Source: Ochromonas danica
Taxonomy: Eukaryota > Sar > Chrysophyceae > Chromulinales > Chromulinaceae
Assembly: GCA_015146655.1 (NCBI GenBank)
Contig: VKHL01000066.1
Span: forward strand, 1-64,000
Reading direction: 5' to 3'
Length of the DNA: 64,000 nt
Below, in pieces: positions 48,245-59,922 of the stretch. How positions within the stretch are numbered: the first letter of the stretch is position 1; each line of letters begins with the position of its first letter. Position numbers and translations under genes: made by a program. The notes under the pieces are model-generated. The model made no database searches. It was not told where the DNA came from and saw nothing but the letters and a program-made list of their open reading frames with translations.

Positions 48245-50480
48245 ATGATTTCAGTGGGTGTCTCTGTCGCTGTCCCTCTTCTCTGCCTTTGTCTCGTCCA
48301 GTCAGATGCTTGGATAGCAGGGAGAGGGCAGAGAGGTCTTGGGAGGGCAAGCATGCATCTCTCCTCCTCCTCTCTGCCCTATCCACACCTCCATCTGGCT
48401 GAATATCCTCATGACGACTACGGACATATCCTGGGCTATGGAGACCCTTCACATGTCCCTTCCAGACTTCAGAATATCAGTGCGCTGAGGATTGCTGACT
48501 TACAGAGAAGCAAACAGGCCATCGACACGGTGAGTGAATGAATGGATAGATAGTCAGACAGTCAACCAGGTAGTCAACCAGACAATTAGTCAGATAGTCA
48601 GTCAGACAGATAGACAAACAAACAGTTACCCCCCCCCCCCCCCCCCCATCTCTCTCTCTCACATATATATATAATCTACACATATTCATATACTCTCTCT
48701 CTCTTCTCATCATTCTTGTGGTTCTCATGGTCTCTTCTGTTCTCTTGCTTATCTTATTCTTCTGTAGAATGGCTGTGCGATTGATCCTTCCTTCTACATC
48801 TCTGCAGACGATCTGCGCGAGGAGATTGTTGACTTCGATGCCCGCTACGGCCCTCCCCTCAACCTCTCCACGACACTGAGAGCTGCTGCGAGCTCCAAGG
48901 GGATGGCCGTGGCTGTGGCCGCAGAGTTCAAACGCGCCAGTCCAAGCAAGGGGGAGATCAACCTCCAGCTGGACCCCGTGACTCAATGCCTGCAGTACGT
49001 CGCTGGAGGGGCAAGTGTCTTGTCAGTGCTCACAGAAAGTCGCCATTTCCGTGGCCGCTTGGATGATATGAAACGAGTGCGATTAGCTACACAGGCAGCA
49101 GCAGAAGCAGCAGCAGGAGGAGGAGGGGATCGGCCTGCTATTCTAAGGAAGGACTTCATCTTCGACGTCTATCAGCTGCTTGAAGCTCGTGCCCATGGAG
49201 CAGACACTGTCTTACTGATCGTGGCCGTGCTGGGCAAGAGACAGCTAGCACATCTCATCGAAGCTGCGCGGTCCTTGCGCATGGAGCCTCTAGTGGAGGT
49301 GCACAGTGAAGAGGAGTTGGACATCGCCATAGCCTGTGGTGCACAAGTCATCGGAGTGAACAATCGCAACCTGCACAACTTCCATTTGGATCTGCAGACC
49401 ACAGATCGTCTTCTCCATCGCCTGCGCACATCAACTCTCTATCCATCTCATGCTGCGCAGACTGTCCAGCTGGCTGCTTTGAGTGGCATTAGCAGTCGAG
49501 AAGACGTCCTGCACTATCTAGAGCAAGGAGTGAGCTGCTGTCTTGTGGGTGAGTCTCTTATGAAAGCTGCTGATCCTGTGCAGAAGATGCGCTCTCTCTT
49601 CTCCCCAAGAGACGAGAAGGAATCATCATCGACCTCCTCGGAAGCAGGAGCGTTGAGGGATGGACGACTAATTGCGAAGGTTTGTGGGATGACTCGAGGA
49701 GAAGACGTGAACCTCGCCCTCCAAGCTGGAGCTGCACTGGTTGGCGTCATCTTTGCGCCTCGTTCTCCTCGCTCTCTTCAACACGATCATTCGAAAGCGC
49801 TTGCCTTTGCTCAGCAAGTACGCGGCTATGGTGAGCGATCGGGACCTGTCGCGGAGCTCTCCACAATGGCCTTGCGTGAGCTTTGGGAGAACTTGCTGAG
49901 CAAGTATCCTCGGGAGGTCGCTCAAACCAAGTGGTTTGATGAGATGGCAAAACGCTTGCGTGGTGTTACAGAACGACGACCACTGCTAGTAGGTGTTTTC
50001 CAGGACCAATCTGTCGAGGAGATGAACAAAGTGGCGGAAGAGGTGGGTCTAGATCTAATCCAGCTGCACGGACATGAAGCTATTACAGTCGCTGACCACA
50101 TTGCAGCTCCAGCTATTAGAGTCCTTCATATTCCTATTGATGTGTCAGTGCAAGATGGGTTGGCAATGGTTCGTAAAGCTGTGGAAGAATGCGCTGGCCG
50201 AGCTGTGGCTCTTCTTCTTGATGCCCGTGTAACTGGCAGTTCTGCGAGCGGAGGTAGTGGAAAGGCCTTTGACTGGCGATTACTGGAACAACTGCCTGTG
50301 CCAGTCATAGTCGCAGGAGGACTGACAATTGACAACTTGTGCATGTTGTCCCCTGCTCAGCGAGCTCGTGTATTCGCTGTCGACGTGAGCAGCGGAGTGG
50401 AAGCTGCAGGTCTGCCCGGCGTGAAGGAATCGTCCAAGCTGCGCAACTTTCTTAGCCAAGTGCGCGCTCTAGGCAAGTAG
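48245..50480 (+). CDS. TrpC-TrpF: Bifunctional indole-3-glycerol-phosphate synthase / phosphoribosylanthranilate isomerase, probably plastid-targeted
   Basis: Exon 1 48245-48529 and exon 2 48768-50480 join at phase 0, giving 665 residues. Residues 1-22 are a signal peptide (VAVPLLCLCLVQSDA), followed by WIAGRGQRGLGRASMHLSSSS, a Trp-led transit-like stretch. Together these suit the bipartite plastid targeting of stramenopile algae. The first barrel is IGPS: EFKRASPSKGEIN, LRKDFIFDVYQLLEARAHGAD, LVEVHSEEEL, VIGVNNRNLHNF and SGISSREDV. The second is PRAI: AKVCGMTRGEDVNLALQAGA, VGVIFAPRSPRSL, LDLIQLHGHE, VIVAGGLTIDNL and VDVSSGVE. They perform two successive steps of tryptophan synthesis. An insert of about 50 residues sits inside the PRAI half. 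Intron 1 contains a 19-base C run. Confidence 0.93.
48629..48647. repeat. Poly-C run followed by CT repeat, TrpC-TrpF intron
   Basis: Nineteen C residues followed by TC and AT dinucleotide stretches, inside the single intron. Such homopolymer length is prone to sequencing error. Confidence 0.95.
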
Positions 50481-51234
50481 CGGATAAGACTATTAGTTTA
50501 ACTGTATACTACTAAGAATGAATAGCAAAGGAAAAGGGGGGTAGCAAATTCTTTGGATTATCATTACTCTACACTAAATCTACAGTTGTAGCAAAAGGAC
50601 TTTTCAAGGGTCCATAATCAGCAAACAAAGTAAGACTTATCTCAGTCAGCACAAAAGGCAGAAAGAAATAAGATCAAGCCGTACTATCTGTGGGTTCCGC
50701 TCTGCCATTCACAACGCCATTGGAAGAATAACGCTGTTGTCTTGTCTTTTAATTTTTATGGACTTTTGATTTTATTATTGGGCTGTAGCTAGGAACATAT
50801 ATCGAGTTGATTTAAGCACCACTGGCATGTACACGACGCGGCGAGAAGGCAGACGACAGAGTTGAGGAACATCCGTCAGTAAGCACGGGTTGATAGAACA
50901 TAAACAACATAGACTGTGGAATGCAGGCACGAGTCAAATATGTAGGTAAGGGGAAAAGAACTATTTGTCCACAGGCTGAATACACAACTCTAGACTACCA
51001 TAGGCAAAATAGTTGGCGGCTGGGGGAAAAAGTCCAAAGACATGGGGCGAAGCATTATGAAAGACATTCAACCCACGCAAGGAACATAATATAAACAGCA
51101 AAATCGCCATTTAAGAACATGAAACGATTTGAAGCGATAAGACAAAGCTAGAAATGGTTAGAGAGAAGGGAGGCTGGCTATTCGGAGACCAGATGATTGA
51201 TCTCGCAGATTGATATGGCACAATAACAGGCTGC
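50481..51234. other. Intergenic, no gene seen
   Basis: Convergent 3' flanks of TrpC-TrpF and the next minus-strand gene. No open frame above about 60 codons with domain content, no RNA gene, and no repeat family recognised. Confidence 0.55.
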
Positions 51235-51938
51235 TTAGAAGAATGCGTGAAGCGCAGGACGCAGAGGACGAGGAGTGGTAAAAAACATTAACCCAGAAGT
51301 CAATCCACGTTTTGGTTCAACTTTGGGGGAAGCTTTGTGAGCCTTTTTATTGGGAGTCTTCTTGGGGGAAGACTTCTCTTCTTCGATCTGCAACTCAATG
51401 TGCATTTTCACCTCTTCTTCTACTTGCACCACGGCAAGATCAGTAACTTGGGTGGTATTGGCAGTAGTGGTAGAATCTTCATCCATACGGCTCTGTTGGA
51501 AGTGGAAGATTGATTGGCGGATCTCAGATAAAGTTCGTTCCTTGGTAGGAGTTGGAGAGTTCATGTTATAAAATACTGTGAAACATGTCTCGCAATCTGT
51601 TATCATTATTTTTGTTTGACAGGAAAGAAATTAGCAGAGGGACAAAAAGAGGCGGAGGAGGAGATCGACCTACCCTTGGAGCAAAATTCACTGATCTTTG
51701 TGGAACTCACACGGAAAGAAAAGGAGCAATTTTTACATGTATTGACAACTTTTTCAGAACGTGGAGAAATAGGATACCATTGATCAGCCAAATTAGAGGA
51801 AGAGTTGTAAGGAGAAGAAGAACGAGGAGAAAGATACGCCGTCTCACTGGAAGAGCGAAAAGATTCAGAAGAAGGGAGAAAAAAATCGCATCTACTTCCA
51901 TTTAATGGGAAGAAATTCATTTGATCTTCGTACATCAT
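51235..51938 (-). CDS. Unknown small basic protein, two exons
   Basis: Exon 1 51938-51674 and exon 2 51575-51235. The donor AAGG/GTAGG and acceptor CACAG/TATTT give a phase-1 junction, and the joined protein reads EFCSKVFYNMNSPTP. The 201-residue product is Ser-rich in the first half, with SRCDFFLPSSESFRSS and NTCKNCSFSFRVSS. The second half is acidic, then lysine-rich (SSPKKTPNKKAHKASPKVEP), and it ends FFTTPRPLRPALHAFF. No domain is recognised. The pattern suits a nuclear regulatory or scaffold protein, but nothing more can be said. Alternative: exon 2 alone from MNSPTP at 51564. Confidence 0.45.
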
Positions 51939-52774
51939 GAAGGAAATAGAGAAAGTCTTCTCGAGTGAGGCAGACGGAGAAGGAGGACGAGGAGACGAGA
52001 GGGAGATGATTATGTTGGATCGCGGCCGTCTCTGCTGCTCTCGTGCGGACTGAGCGGCGGTCAGTGTGACGCGTGCGTTGCGCCGTGCTGTTCGACGGTG
52101 TGTGACTGCCGTTGCGCAGCGAAGGCAAGGCAAGGCAGAGTGATGTGAGCGGTGCAGTGCGCACGACTGCTCAGATTGGTGCAAGTGAGAGGAAGAGAAG
52201 AAGAGAAGGGAAGAGGCGAGGTGGTGAGCGGCGATCTTTGGTTTGAATTTGCATTTTGTCAGAGAGGAGAGGCGTTTTGACCTGCACTTGCATACCATGA
52301 TATCCATATCTTGCAATTTCGGATGACTGCAATTAAATTTCTCGAAGAGCTATCCGTTAATTGCAACTGAGTTGTTTGAACAACCAATCACACATCCGGA
52401 CCACATCGAAGCTGTTTCCTTCTCACTCACCGATTCCTTTCGTAACTTGACTTTTGTTCTGTCTACGACTAATTCTGGAACCAATAACATCACTCGCGAG
52501 TGTTCACAAAACAAATCATAGAGAAGCAAGTCGTTGAAGGTTAAGTCGAACACAACACTAAATGAACTAAACAGTTTAAACAAGCAAGCAAACAAACATA
52601 CAAAAACATAACACCAATACAACCATTTATCACACCTTTTTGGAAATGTCGGCTTATATAGATCAATGTGTCTACCAATGTGTCCGACGACCATGAATTG
52701 CTCTATGGAGGCCTAAAAGTTAGAAATAGAAATCAAAACTGTGTCTGTTATATAAAGATCACAGCTGGGCTAAA
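51939..52774. other. Intergenic, no supported gene
   Basis: Upstream leader of the unknown gene, with a GC-rich stretch 52015-52160, then A-T rich sequence to the 3' end of the MDR gene. A 114-codon minus frame at 52350-52694 shows no domain and a biased composition, so it is not called. Confidence 0.5.
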
Positions 52775-53788
52775 TTATATCATCTTGATAATATGCTTGC
52801 CGTGAGAGTGCGCGGCTTTGATCTCTTGGAGCATGTGAATGACAGACGGGCGATCCAACGAATGTGTTGCCGCAATAGGAACTTGGATCTTCCCTTCCAC
52901 GACCCATCTCGCAACTAGATCTTGATGGGTGGTGTTTTGATGAATGCAGAAGAATCTTGCATAAGAGAATGGCGGATGACTTTGGGCAGACACTCCCACG
53001 GACGGGTTGACCATACTAACAAAAGCCGCACCGACAGCGACAAGATGATCTGAAGACTTCAGAATCTCCAAGGTACTTGTAGCACCAGCGATATCCATAA
53101 TAAAATCAAAATGTTCGCATTGAGGATGTGCATACCATTTCTCGCTGTCATATGGTACGATGACATCCGGTCGAAATTGCGCGACAAAGTTAATACTTCG
53201 ACTTGAACAAGTCACAGCGACGAAAGCACGACAATTCTTGCACATTTGAATGGCCATAGCTCCTACTGTCGTGGATCCGCCAAGGATTAGTACTCTCGAT
53301 CCCTCCGCGATTTTGCCACAAAGATGAACAGCTTGATAGGCAGCGGTGCCGACTAGAGACAATCCCGCCGCGACTTCAAAGGAAATCTCCTTTGGCTTTC
53401 GACTTACCTTCTTCCAAGACACTGCGACATACTCGGCAAAGCAGGCAGCCATGGTGTCGCCTTCGCCACTGTCTTGACTAGCTCGACCGAAGTTCAACCC
53501 AAACACTTCGTCGCCTATTTGAAAAGATGTCACCTGATCTCCCAACTCCTCAATAACACCGGAAAATTCGTATCCAGGAATAAAGGGGAAGGTTAATTTC
53601 CACCCAGCTTTCATCATAAGTCCTGCCATGACATAGACATCGGCCGCATTCCCTCCTGCGGCGTGCACTTTGACAAGAACCTGATGAGACTTCACTATGG
53701 GCCTAGTCGTCTCCACTACCTCCACAGCGTTCACTTCACTGGTATAGGATTTGACACTAACTGCTTTCATCTCTTTCTCAATCTTCAA
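52775..53788 (-). CDS. Medium-chain (MDR) quinone oxidoreductase-like protein
   Basis: 337-residue single exon with the MDR superfamily layout. The N-terminal GroES-like domain has HQVLVKVHAAGGNAADVYVM, FPFIPGYEFSGVIEELGDQV and IGDEVFGLNFG. The Rossmann domain has the dinucleotide loop VLILGGSTTVGAMAIQMC near residue 165, and DFIMDIAGATSTLEIL later. No catalytic zinc cysteines are seen in the usual place, so it belongs with NADPH:quinone reductase and reticulon-4-interacting/zeta-crystallin-like members. These reduce quinones or enones with NADPH. The ATG at 53788 has a second in-frame ATG at 53770. No organelle signal. Divergent from a tetraspanin-like gene by about 200 bases. Confidence 0.88.
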   Translation of the reverse strand: MKIEKEMKAVSVKSYTSEVNAVEVVETTRPIVKSHQVLVKVHAAGGNAADVYVMAGLMMKAGWKLTFPFIPGYEFSGVIEELGDQVTSFQIGDEVFGLNFGRASQDSGEGDTMAACFAEYVAVSWKKVSRKPKEISFEVAAGLSLVGTAAYQAVHLCGKIAEGSRVLILGGSTTVGAMAIQMCKNCRAFVAVTCSSRSINFVAQFRPDVIVPYDSEKWYAHPQCEHFDFIMDIAGATSTLEILKSSDHLVAVGAAFVSMVNPSVGVSAQSHPPFSYARFFCIHQNTTHQDLVARWVVEGKIQVPIAATHSLDRPSVIHMLQEIKAAHSHGKHIIKMI

Positions 53789-53991
53789 TCACTGACGAAG
53801 CCCGGAAGCCGGAAGCCTGCCTCTTCTCATTCGTACCACTGGCTAACCATAATTGTTGCCTTGCGTGGCATACTTATTATTGTGTTGCGCGGTATTGCCA
53901 AGTTGCTGTCCATGCAGTCTATAACAAAGATGTTTCATGAGTTTGAGATGCTGTTGGTGTCATTCGAGTTGAGTGGGTATCGTTTGTCATT

Positions 53992-54828
53992 ATGATGTGT
54001 TGTAAATGCTCGATATCCATCAAGTTTAATCGGCGGAATAGAAAAGTGTTGTTTAGCCTCGTGGTCGTCAGTCTCTTTCTCAGCACAGCGTTGGGTGCGA
54101 CGGCCACTTATTGCCTGGCGTCGTTCCGGTCACCTCCACTTCCAAACAGCCTCTATTACAGCCTTGTTCTACTAGTATGTTGTACGGTGTTATTCTTCCT
54201 CCTAGTGGCATTTATCACAGCGCAGAGTGGCTGGCTGCAAACCAAGAGGCTGCCACGTGGTGATTGCTGTTCAGGGAGAAGAATCAACCAAAGTGCCTTG
54301 CTCTTCCTCTCCTTAGCTCTTATCTATTGTATTCTAGTTTGTTTGGCCACTGTCAGAGTTGGCCGAGAGCTGTCTTCCTCCCTCAGAGCAGAGGACAATC
54401 ACCTTCCACCCATAGAGAAGTCCCTCGCTCGCCTCTTCGACTCCGTTTTCTTCGCCGCTGCTCGTAGCTGTCGAAGCGAGGTGGATTGGTTCTGGTTGTG
54501 GGTTAATGCTTGTTGTCCTTCCTCGCTGTCCTCCACTTCCTGTCGTGCTTGTCCTCAAAGCGCCTTCACCTTTTGTGCTGCAGATGCATCACGTTGTGCA
54601 TTCGATGGTCCTGATAGTGCAGCCTGTCCTTACACTCTCTGTCGATCTGCTGTGTTGCGTCATGCCTCCCGATTATGTAAGATTGGTTTCGTTGTAGCGG
54701 CAGTCTTCTTCTTGGCGCATCTCCTCATGTGGTGCTCGAATGTTCTTCTTATTGGCTATCAGTTCAGATCAACTTCCGTCGTTCGTGTACTTCCTGTTCA
54801 AGTTACATCCCAATACCAACACCAATGA
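53992..54828 (+). CDS. Tetraspanin-like four-helix membrane protein
   Basis: 278-residue single exon with four hydrophobic helices: VLFSLVVVSLFLSTALGATA near residue 20-40, SLVLLVCCTVLFFLLVAFIT near 58-78, ALLFLSLALIYCILVCLATV near 100-120, and IGFVVAAVFFLAHLLMW near 230-247. The loop between helices 3 and 4 is about 110 residues. It contains a CC pair (WVNACCPSS) followed by several cysteines (TSCRACP, FCAADASRC, CPYTLC). The layout and the CC-in-large-loop pattern match tetraspanins, although CCP replaces the usual CCG. Tetraspanins organise membrane microdomains. Family assignment is moderate because helix 1-2 loop size and polar residues were judged by eye only. Confidence 0.6.
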   Translation: MMCCKCSISIKFNRRNRKVLFSLVVVSLFLSTALGATATYCLASFRSPPLPNSLYYSLVLLVCCTVLFFLLVAFITAQSGWLQTKRLPRGDCCSGRRINQSALLFLSLALIYCILVCLATVRVGRELSSSLRAEDNHLPPIEKSLARLFDSVFFAAARSCRSEVDWFWLWVNACCPSSLSSTSCRACPQSAFTFCAADASRCAFDGPDSAACPYTLCRSAVLRHASRLCKIGFVVAAVFFLAHLLMWCSNVLLIGYQFRSTSVVRVLPVQVTSQYQHQ

Positions 54829-55159
54829 TAGTAATTGTTTGACTTGGATAATATTGAGACTGTATTGCATTTTGTTTTGCAATTCATGCCATCGCCGAAG
54901 AGACGGCTTGGCTTGCTCTACTTGTAAATTAGTCTCCACCCACCAGTCACGAAAATTTACAAACACACATATATATAATAAATAATAACTACATACTAAT
55001 GGAGCAGTCATCCCACAAATAAGGATAGAAAGTGAGATGTGCAGAAACAACATAATCAAACAAAATATTAAACACACAAACGACACACATAAAGCAAAAT
55101 AGCATGTGGGCGAGGGAGCAAGCAACCCACTATGTGGATGTACAATTCGGCGATGAAGA
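54829..55159. other. Intergenic, no gene seen
   Basis: Convergent, A-T rich 3' flanks with TATATATAATAAATAATAA stretches. A 118-codon minus frame here is low-complexity and unsupported. Confidence 0.55.
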
Positions 55160-58100
55160 TCAGAGCAAAGGAAGCATATAGGCTACTTTGCTTGTACTCG
55201 CTTGATTGGAAGATCTGCCAGGCATAGACGCAACAATGTCAACCTCCTTGGCTCTCTCCGTTGCAGCACCCACGTCGAGCTTCGCTTCCATCCCTATGGA
55301 TTCGCATCTCATTGTGACTGCTTTCAGCTGTAGGGCAGTGGCAGTCCAAATCACTCTCGTCCCGCCTTGGAAAGTCGTCTCGTCCAGAAGATTGGCAGCG
55401 CGAATGACAGCAGCAATATCCCGAGCTAAGAGTGCCTGATCACGCGACTTTGTCCCCAAGACGAGCACGCTCTTGGAAGCAAAAGAGAGGAGATCATTAA
55501 TAGCGATACAGTTTTTGATCATATTATCCATGGTGAATAGATGGCGATCAATCATCAAATCGGTACGAATAGCATTCACAAGAGCATCACGGATTGTGCA
55601 GGGGCTCTTACGGACAGGCACAACTTGTGCTGGCGTTCGGCTGCCACAACTGCAACAGCCTCCAGAAGCAGGTACAAGAGTTTGGAAATCATGTGCAGAG
55701 AGATTCCCCAGAGTTAATTGACCGATATTCTCTCCTTTCTCGAGCAAAAATATCAACTTTCTCTCCGTGGATAACGCAGCGAAGAATGCCAACACAAAGT
55801 TTACCAATCCATCCCCTGCAAACTTCTTCTCATCAATTTGTAAGTCTTTCTTAAGATCAGTCATAGTAAATTGACTGGCAATGCGAACACCACGACGGAA
55901 AAGTTGAGATTTCAGCTGAGCAGCATCTCCTGTTAGTTTGAATGTTGATAACCCACCGCAAAGCAATGTTCCACCAGCTTTGATATGCTCCAGAAAGTCT
56001 TCATCAGGTACTAACTTTGCCAGTCCAGGCAGCGAAGGCATCCAGACCACTGTTGCTTTGCCTTTATGAGGAGCCCAAATCGAGGCAGGCAGTTTGCCGT
56101 TGTTTATCTCTGCAAAATGTTGATAGTCGAGGAAGCAGGCTTTCAATCCCATAGCATAAGCCAAGGCATGAAGCAACTTATAGTCCTCCACAAGAAATTT
56201 CTCGTCCACAAAGAAGAGAAGATCTGAGGAGGTGGCGGGACCCTCAGGTGGCCATGGTGCGCACACTCGAATGGATCGTGCAGGAGTATATTGAACTAAT
56301 TCTCCTTCAAAAAAAAGCTCAGCGCGAATAAGAATATCACTTCCTGGATCTGCAACAATCTTTCCATCCTGTTCGGGTAGTTTGAGGCGGAATGAAACAG
56401 GCTGTACAAGACCAGGTTGCACTGCAGGAGCGGCACAGAGATTGCGCTGCCTGATATACCCAGGACTGCCTGACGCAGGAAGCGAAATCTTCTCCAGAGG
56501 AGTTTCAACTTCTGGACGAGTGACACTGGGTGGTTGACGGGGTCCAGCCACAAGCAACGCAATGGCGCAAACTTGGCTATCTAAAGAGGCGAATTGTAGC
56601 CGATTTCTAATGGCAAATTGTACATGGAACACCGTATCTTTACTCGCCAGGACACTACGAGGGACCAAGAGGCCTGTTCCAGATTGATCAGGAATGATTT
56701 GCACCGGAATATCTACGGTAACTTGAAATTCTTTCGAGCTAACATTTTCTCCATCAGCACTGCAGAACTGTCATGCCAGCACACAAAGCACGTATCAGCA
56801 ACAGGAGAAACACAATGAAGAACAACACAACTCACCTTTTGAAGGATTCCATCAACTTTGATAAGAGTACGAAAAGTGGCTTGGCATTGAGTTGGGGCCG
56901 ACCAAGACGTCGCCAGAGGCCAGACCTCACCATTCAAGGCAAAGCCACTTTCCTTCAACTTGGGTATGGCCATGGTGATTGTCTGCGCAGCATGAGATGG
57001 CAATTCTCCATAACGAGTTTTATTTTCGGCAGGAATAGGAGGAAAAGGAGCGCTGCCTAGAGTTGACAAGACATTTTTGGCGCGCATGACCAAGAAAGCC
57101 ATAAGTTCGGATGCTGGTGCGGCAATGCTGCCAACATTGATAGGAAGAACGGGACCAAACTGTAACTTCTGACCATAAAGAGCAATGTCTTGAGGAGAAT
57201 CGCTCACAACACCAAAGTTGACGGGGAATGGATGGAGTCGTGACAGATCTCGTTTATTGAAAAGGACTCGAAATGGTGTCCCGCCAGACTCGCTCAATCC
57301 CGCGGGAGTATAAACACAGAAGCTCACAGACCCATGACTGCCGGAAGTGCCCGATTTGCTTTGTTTGGTCGGAGCCGGCTTGCCATTTTTGCCTTTCTTA
57401 CCTTGCTTGCCTTTGCGACCAGGCTTTCCTTGCCTACCAAAAGAGATTTCTGGGGCACTTCCACCTGCACCTCCAGGACCGCCTTGACCAGGATTGCCTC
57501 CTTGACCAGGTTTTCCATGAGTGCCTGGTGCACCACCTTCGCCCCCACTGACGTCGACTTCAAACAGAGCCAAGACGGAGGGATCATTTGTGTGAATAAC
57601 CACTTTGCAACCATTGGCGCCATTTCCACCATTTCCTCCAAGACCTTTACAAGATCAAGATAGTTAGTTGATTAGCTAATGCACCATTAAATGAGCCTAT
57701 TGGTTACTCACCTCCTGCACCACCGTTGCCACCATGGCCGCTACAACAGCAGAGAAAGATAAGTAAATAATAAAGGAAACAATCAGCTCGGAACTTACCC
57801 GTTGCCTCCGTTGCCTCCATCCTGATCGACACTTCCAGCAGCTCCTGCTCCACCATTGCCTCCATCTATTGCCACAAGTTATAAGAAAAGCTGCAGCACA
57901 TACTTAAAGAAAATACAAGCATACCTGATCCCTTTCCTCCATCTCCTCCATTACCTCCACGCCCTCCAGCACCACCCTTACCATCCACGAGGATGATCGA
58001 ATTCAGCAGTGACACTTCGATTTCATGCTCATCTTTGCCTCTTGGACCAGCATGTTCCACACGATACCTGCGCGTTCCCGCTTTTCGATCCTCACTAATA

Positions 58101-59721
58101 AACTCGATCATTACTTCGAAGTCCTCAGCACTCTCCCCATGAAGTCCATCTTCACCCTCTTGTCCATCATGGCCGTCTTCTCCATCCATACCATCTTCTC
58201 CATCCATCCCAGGAGCACTACCTGGTGCTCCACGAGCTCCGGGGTTAAAACTCTCACCTTTCGGGCCACCTGCACCAGCCTCGCCGTCGATGCTACGATA
58301 ACTTTGTAATCCAATCCCATTAGGATGTAACAGAATAACAGTCGGCACCTTACTGCGCAACTCTCGACAGCGTTTGGCAAGATACTCCAATTGTATGTTA
58401 GAGCTGAACTTCTCTTCGATCAGCTGACCGCCTTTCTCGGCCATGAGCTTCATAGCTGCCAGAGTAACCTGCTCGGCCGTCTTTTTAGCTTCCAATTGAT
58501 TATTGATTATAAGATTTCTTAGCTCGGCATCTCGAGTCTTCTGTTCATTAGCATAAACATCGATTTTGGCGGAGAACGAGTCGACCTTAGAGAGGAGTTT
58601 AGCAATAGCTTGGTCAATTTGATCCAATTTGAAACCCACAGTTTGCAATTCTCCGCTGATTAGTTCAGCAGAATCCGCTCCAGCTTTACGAACAACTTCC
58701 GCAAGAGCTTCAGGATCCATCTGTGAGGCTTCAGAAGCACCATTGGAGACCTTTTGCAATAAAGTGAACACCTCGTCCAGTTTCTCTGCATTGGCCACTT
58801 GTAAATCAATCTGTTGGCCATCAACTCGTATACTTAAATTCTGTAACGTGTCTGTGACCTTTTTATCTAACAACAGAAGAGAACGGCCATCTCTTTTCCA
58901 TCGAAACATCTTCGAGAGAAACCCTTTCGAGGAGTAGGCTTTGATGAATTCATTGCATTCCTCTATGGCTTGAAGAAAGGGACGAACCATGTCTTTCTGC
59001 TCATCTTCAGACTTGCAAATCTTGACAATCTTGGGCGCCATTTCCGCGACTAGTTTAGAACAGTCCGCACAACGCTCGAGGAGCATTTGTGCACTTTCTT
59101 TATTGAACATCGCCTGTTGTACAGCCAAGCCAATATCTTTCAAAGCAATTTGTAAAGGAAGTAAAAACGGGAAAGCTGCCGCACTGGCACCAACAACATG
59201 AAGTGCAGTGGAGGTTATATCTGCCACTGCGTCAGAACCGATCACGGCAGAGAACGCCATGCCCACGGCGCCGGCAGCAATAGCCAAACCTCCCGCAGCT
59301 TCGTTCGCAGCTGCGAAAACAACAGGTGATGCTTCTTTCAAGAATCCTAGAACGTCTCCTGAAACATCATGTAGCTGGGAGAGGACAGCAGGGGCCTCTT
59401 TGGCGATGTGGGCAGCAAAGGCTGCAGCGTGTGCCATTCCCTCCTGAGCCAATTCTGGTGCAACGCTTTGAACCTATTCAGCGAAGCAAAAAAAAAAACA
59501 TTTTATCTACACTATTTCTCGAAGGAAAGTCAATTCCTCTCTACCTGCTTGAACACTTCGGCAAAGGGTGACTCTCCTCCCGCCTTCTCGGCTTGATTCT
59601 TCAATGCTTCGGTAAGTCTGGCGGTGAATCCAGCAGCAACACCTATTCCTGGAGCATGTTTCTGGATATAGGCCACGAAAGCCGCGGCCTTCACAGCTTC
59701 TTCAGCAACATCTCTTGACAT
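55160..59721 (-). CDS. Multidomain protein: 4-helix-bundle (MLKL/HeLo-like), collagen-like repeats, C-terminal alpha/beta region
   Basis: Six exons: 59721-59545, 59473-57925, 57865-57799, 57740-57712, 57644-56836 and 56767-55160, 1412 residues with consistent phases. The N-terminal 160 residues are Ala/Gly-rich helices. Residues about 165-260 read like an MLKL/CBL-type four-helix bundle: NKESAQMLLERCADCSKLVA, then VRPFLQAIEECNEFIKAYSS-KGFLSKMFRWKRDG and LLDKKVTDTLQNLS. A helical segment follows, then Gly-rich collagen-like triplets (GPKGESFNPGARGAPGSAPG; MDGEDGMDGEDGHDGQEGED; GRKGKQGKKGKNGKP), interrupted by beta-like stretches. The C-terminal 500 residues include ATVVWMPSLPGLAKL and IKAGGTLLCGG, which resemble a class I glutamine-amidotransferase fold. 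No signal peptide. I infer a cytosolic assembly or sensing protein; function unknown. Confidence 0.75.
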
Positions 59722-59922
59722 ACGAAAATTTGGACTGCTTGTTTGTGTTTTGTTCGTGCCGGTGCGGTGCCTCGGTGCCGCAGAGAGACGAAACTGTCTG
59801 CTGTTTGTGCACTTTGCGGTTTAAAAATGATGTTTTGCCGGTTTTCCCGCATATTGTTGCAACCAAAAGAGACGAGTCTGATAGGAAAGGTCGGCAAAGA
59901 GGTTTGATGGGATCATTGTCTT
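59722..59922. promoter_or_regulatory. Bidirectional promoter between the 55-60 kb and 60-63 kb genes
   Basis: 201 bases separate the two start codons. It contains TTTTCCCGC at 59842-59850, similar to the E2F-like blocks at 31461 and 48200. Confidence 0.45.

Noticed and set aside
52350-52694. 114-codon minus-strand frame
   Set aside because: Biased Phe/Leu/Val composition from A-T rich DNA, no domain and no conserved neighbour.
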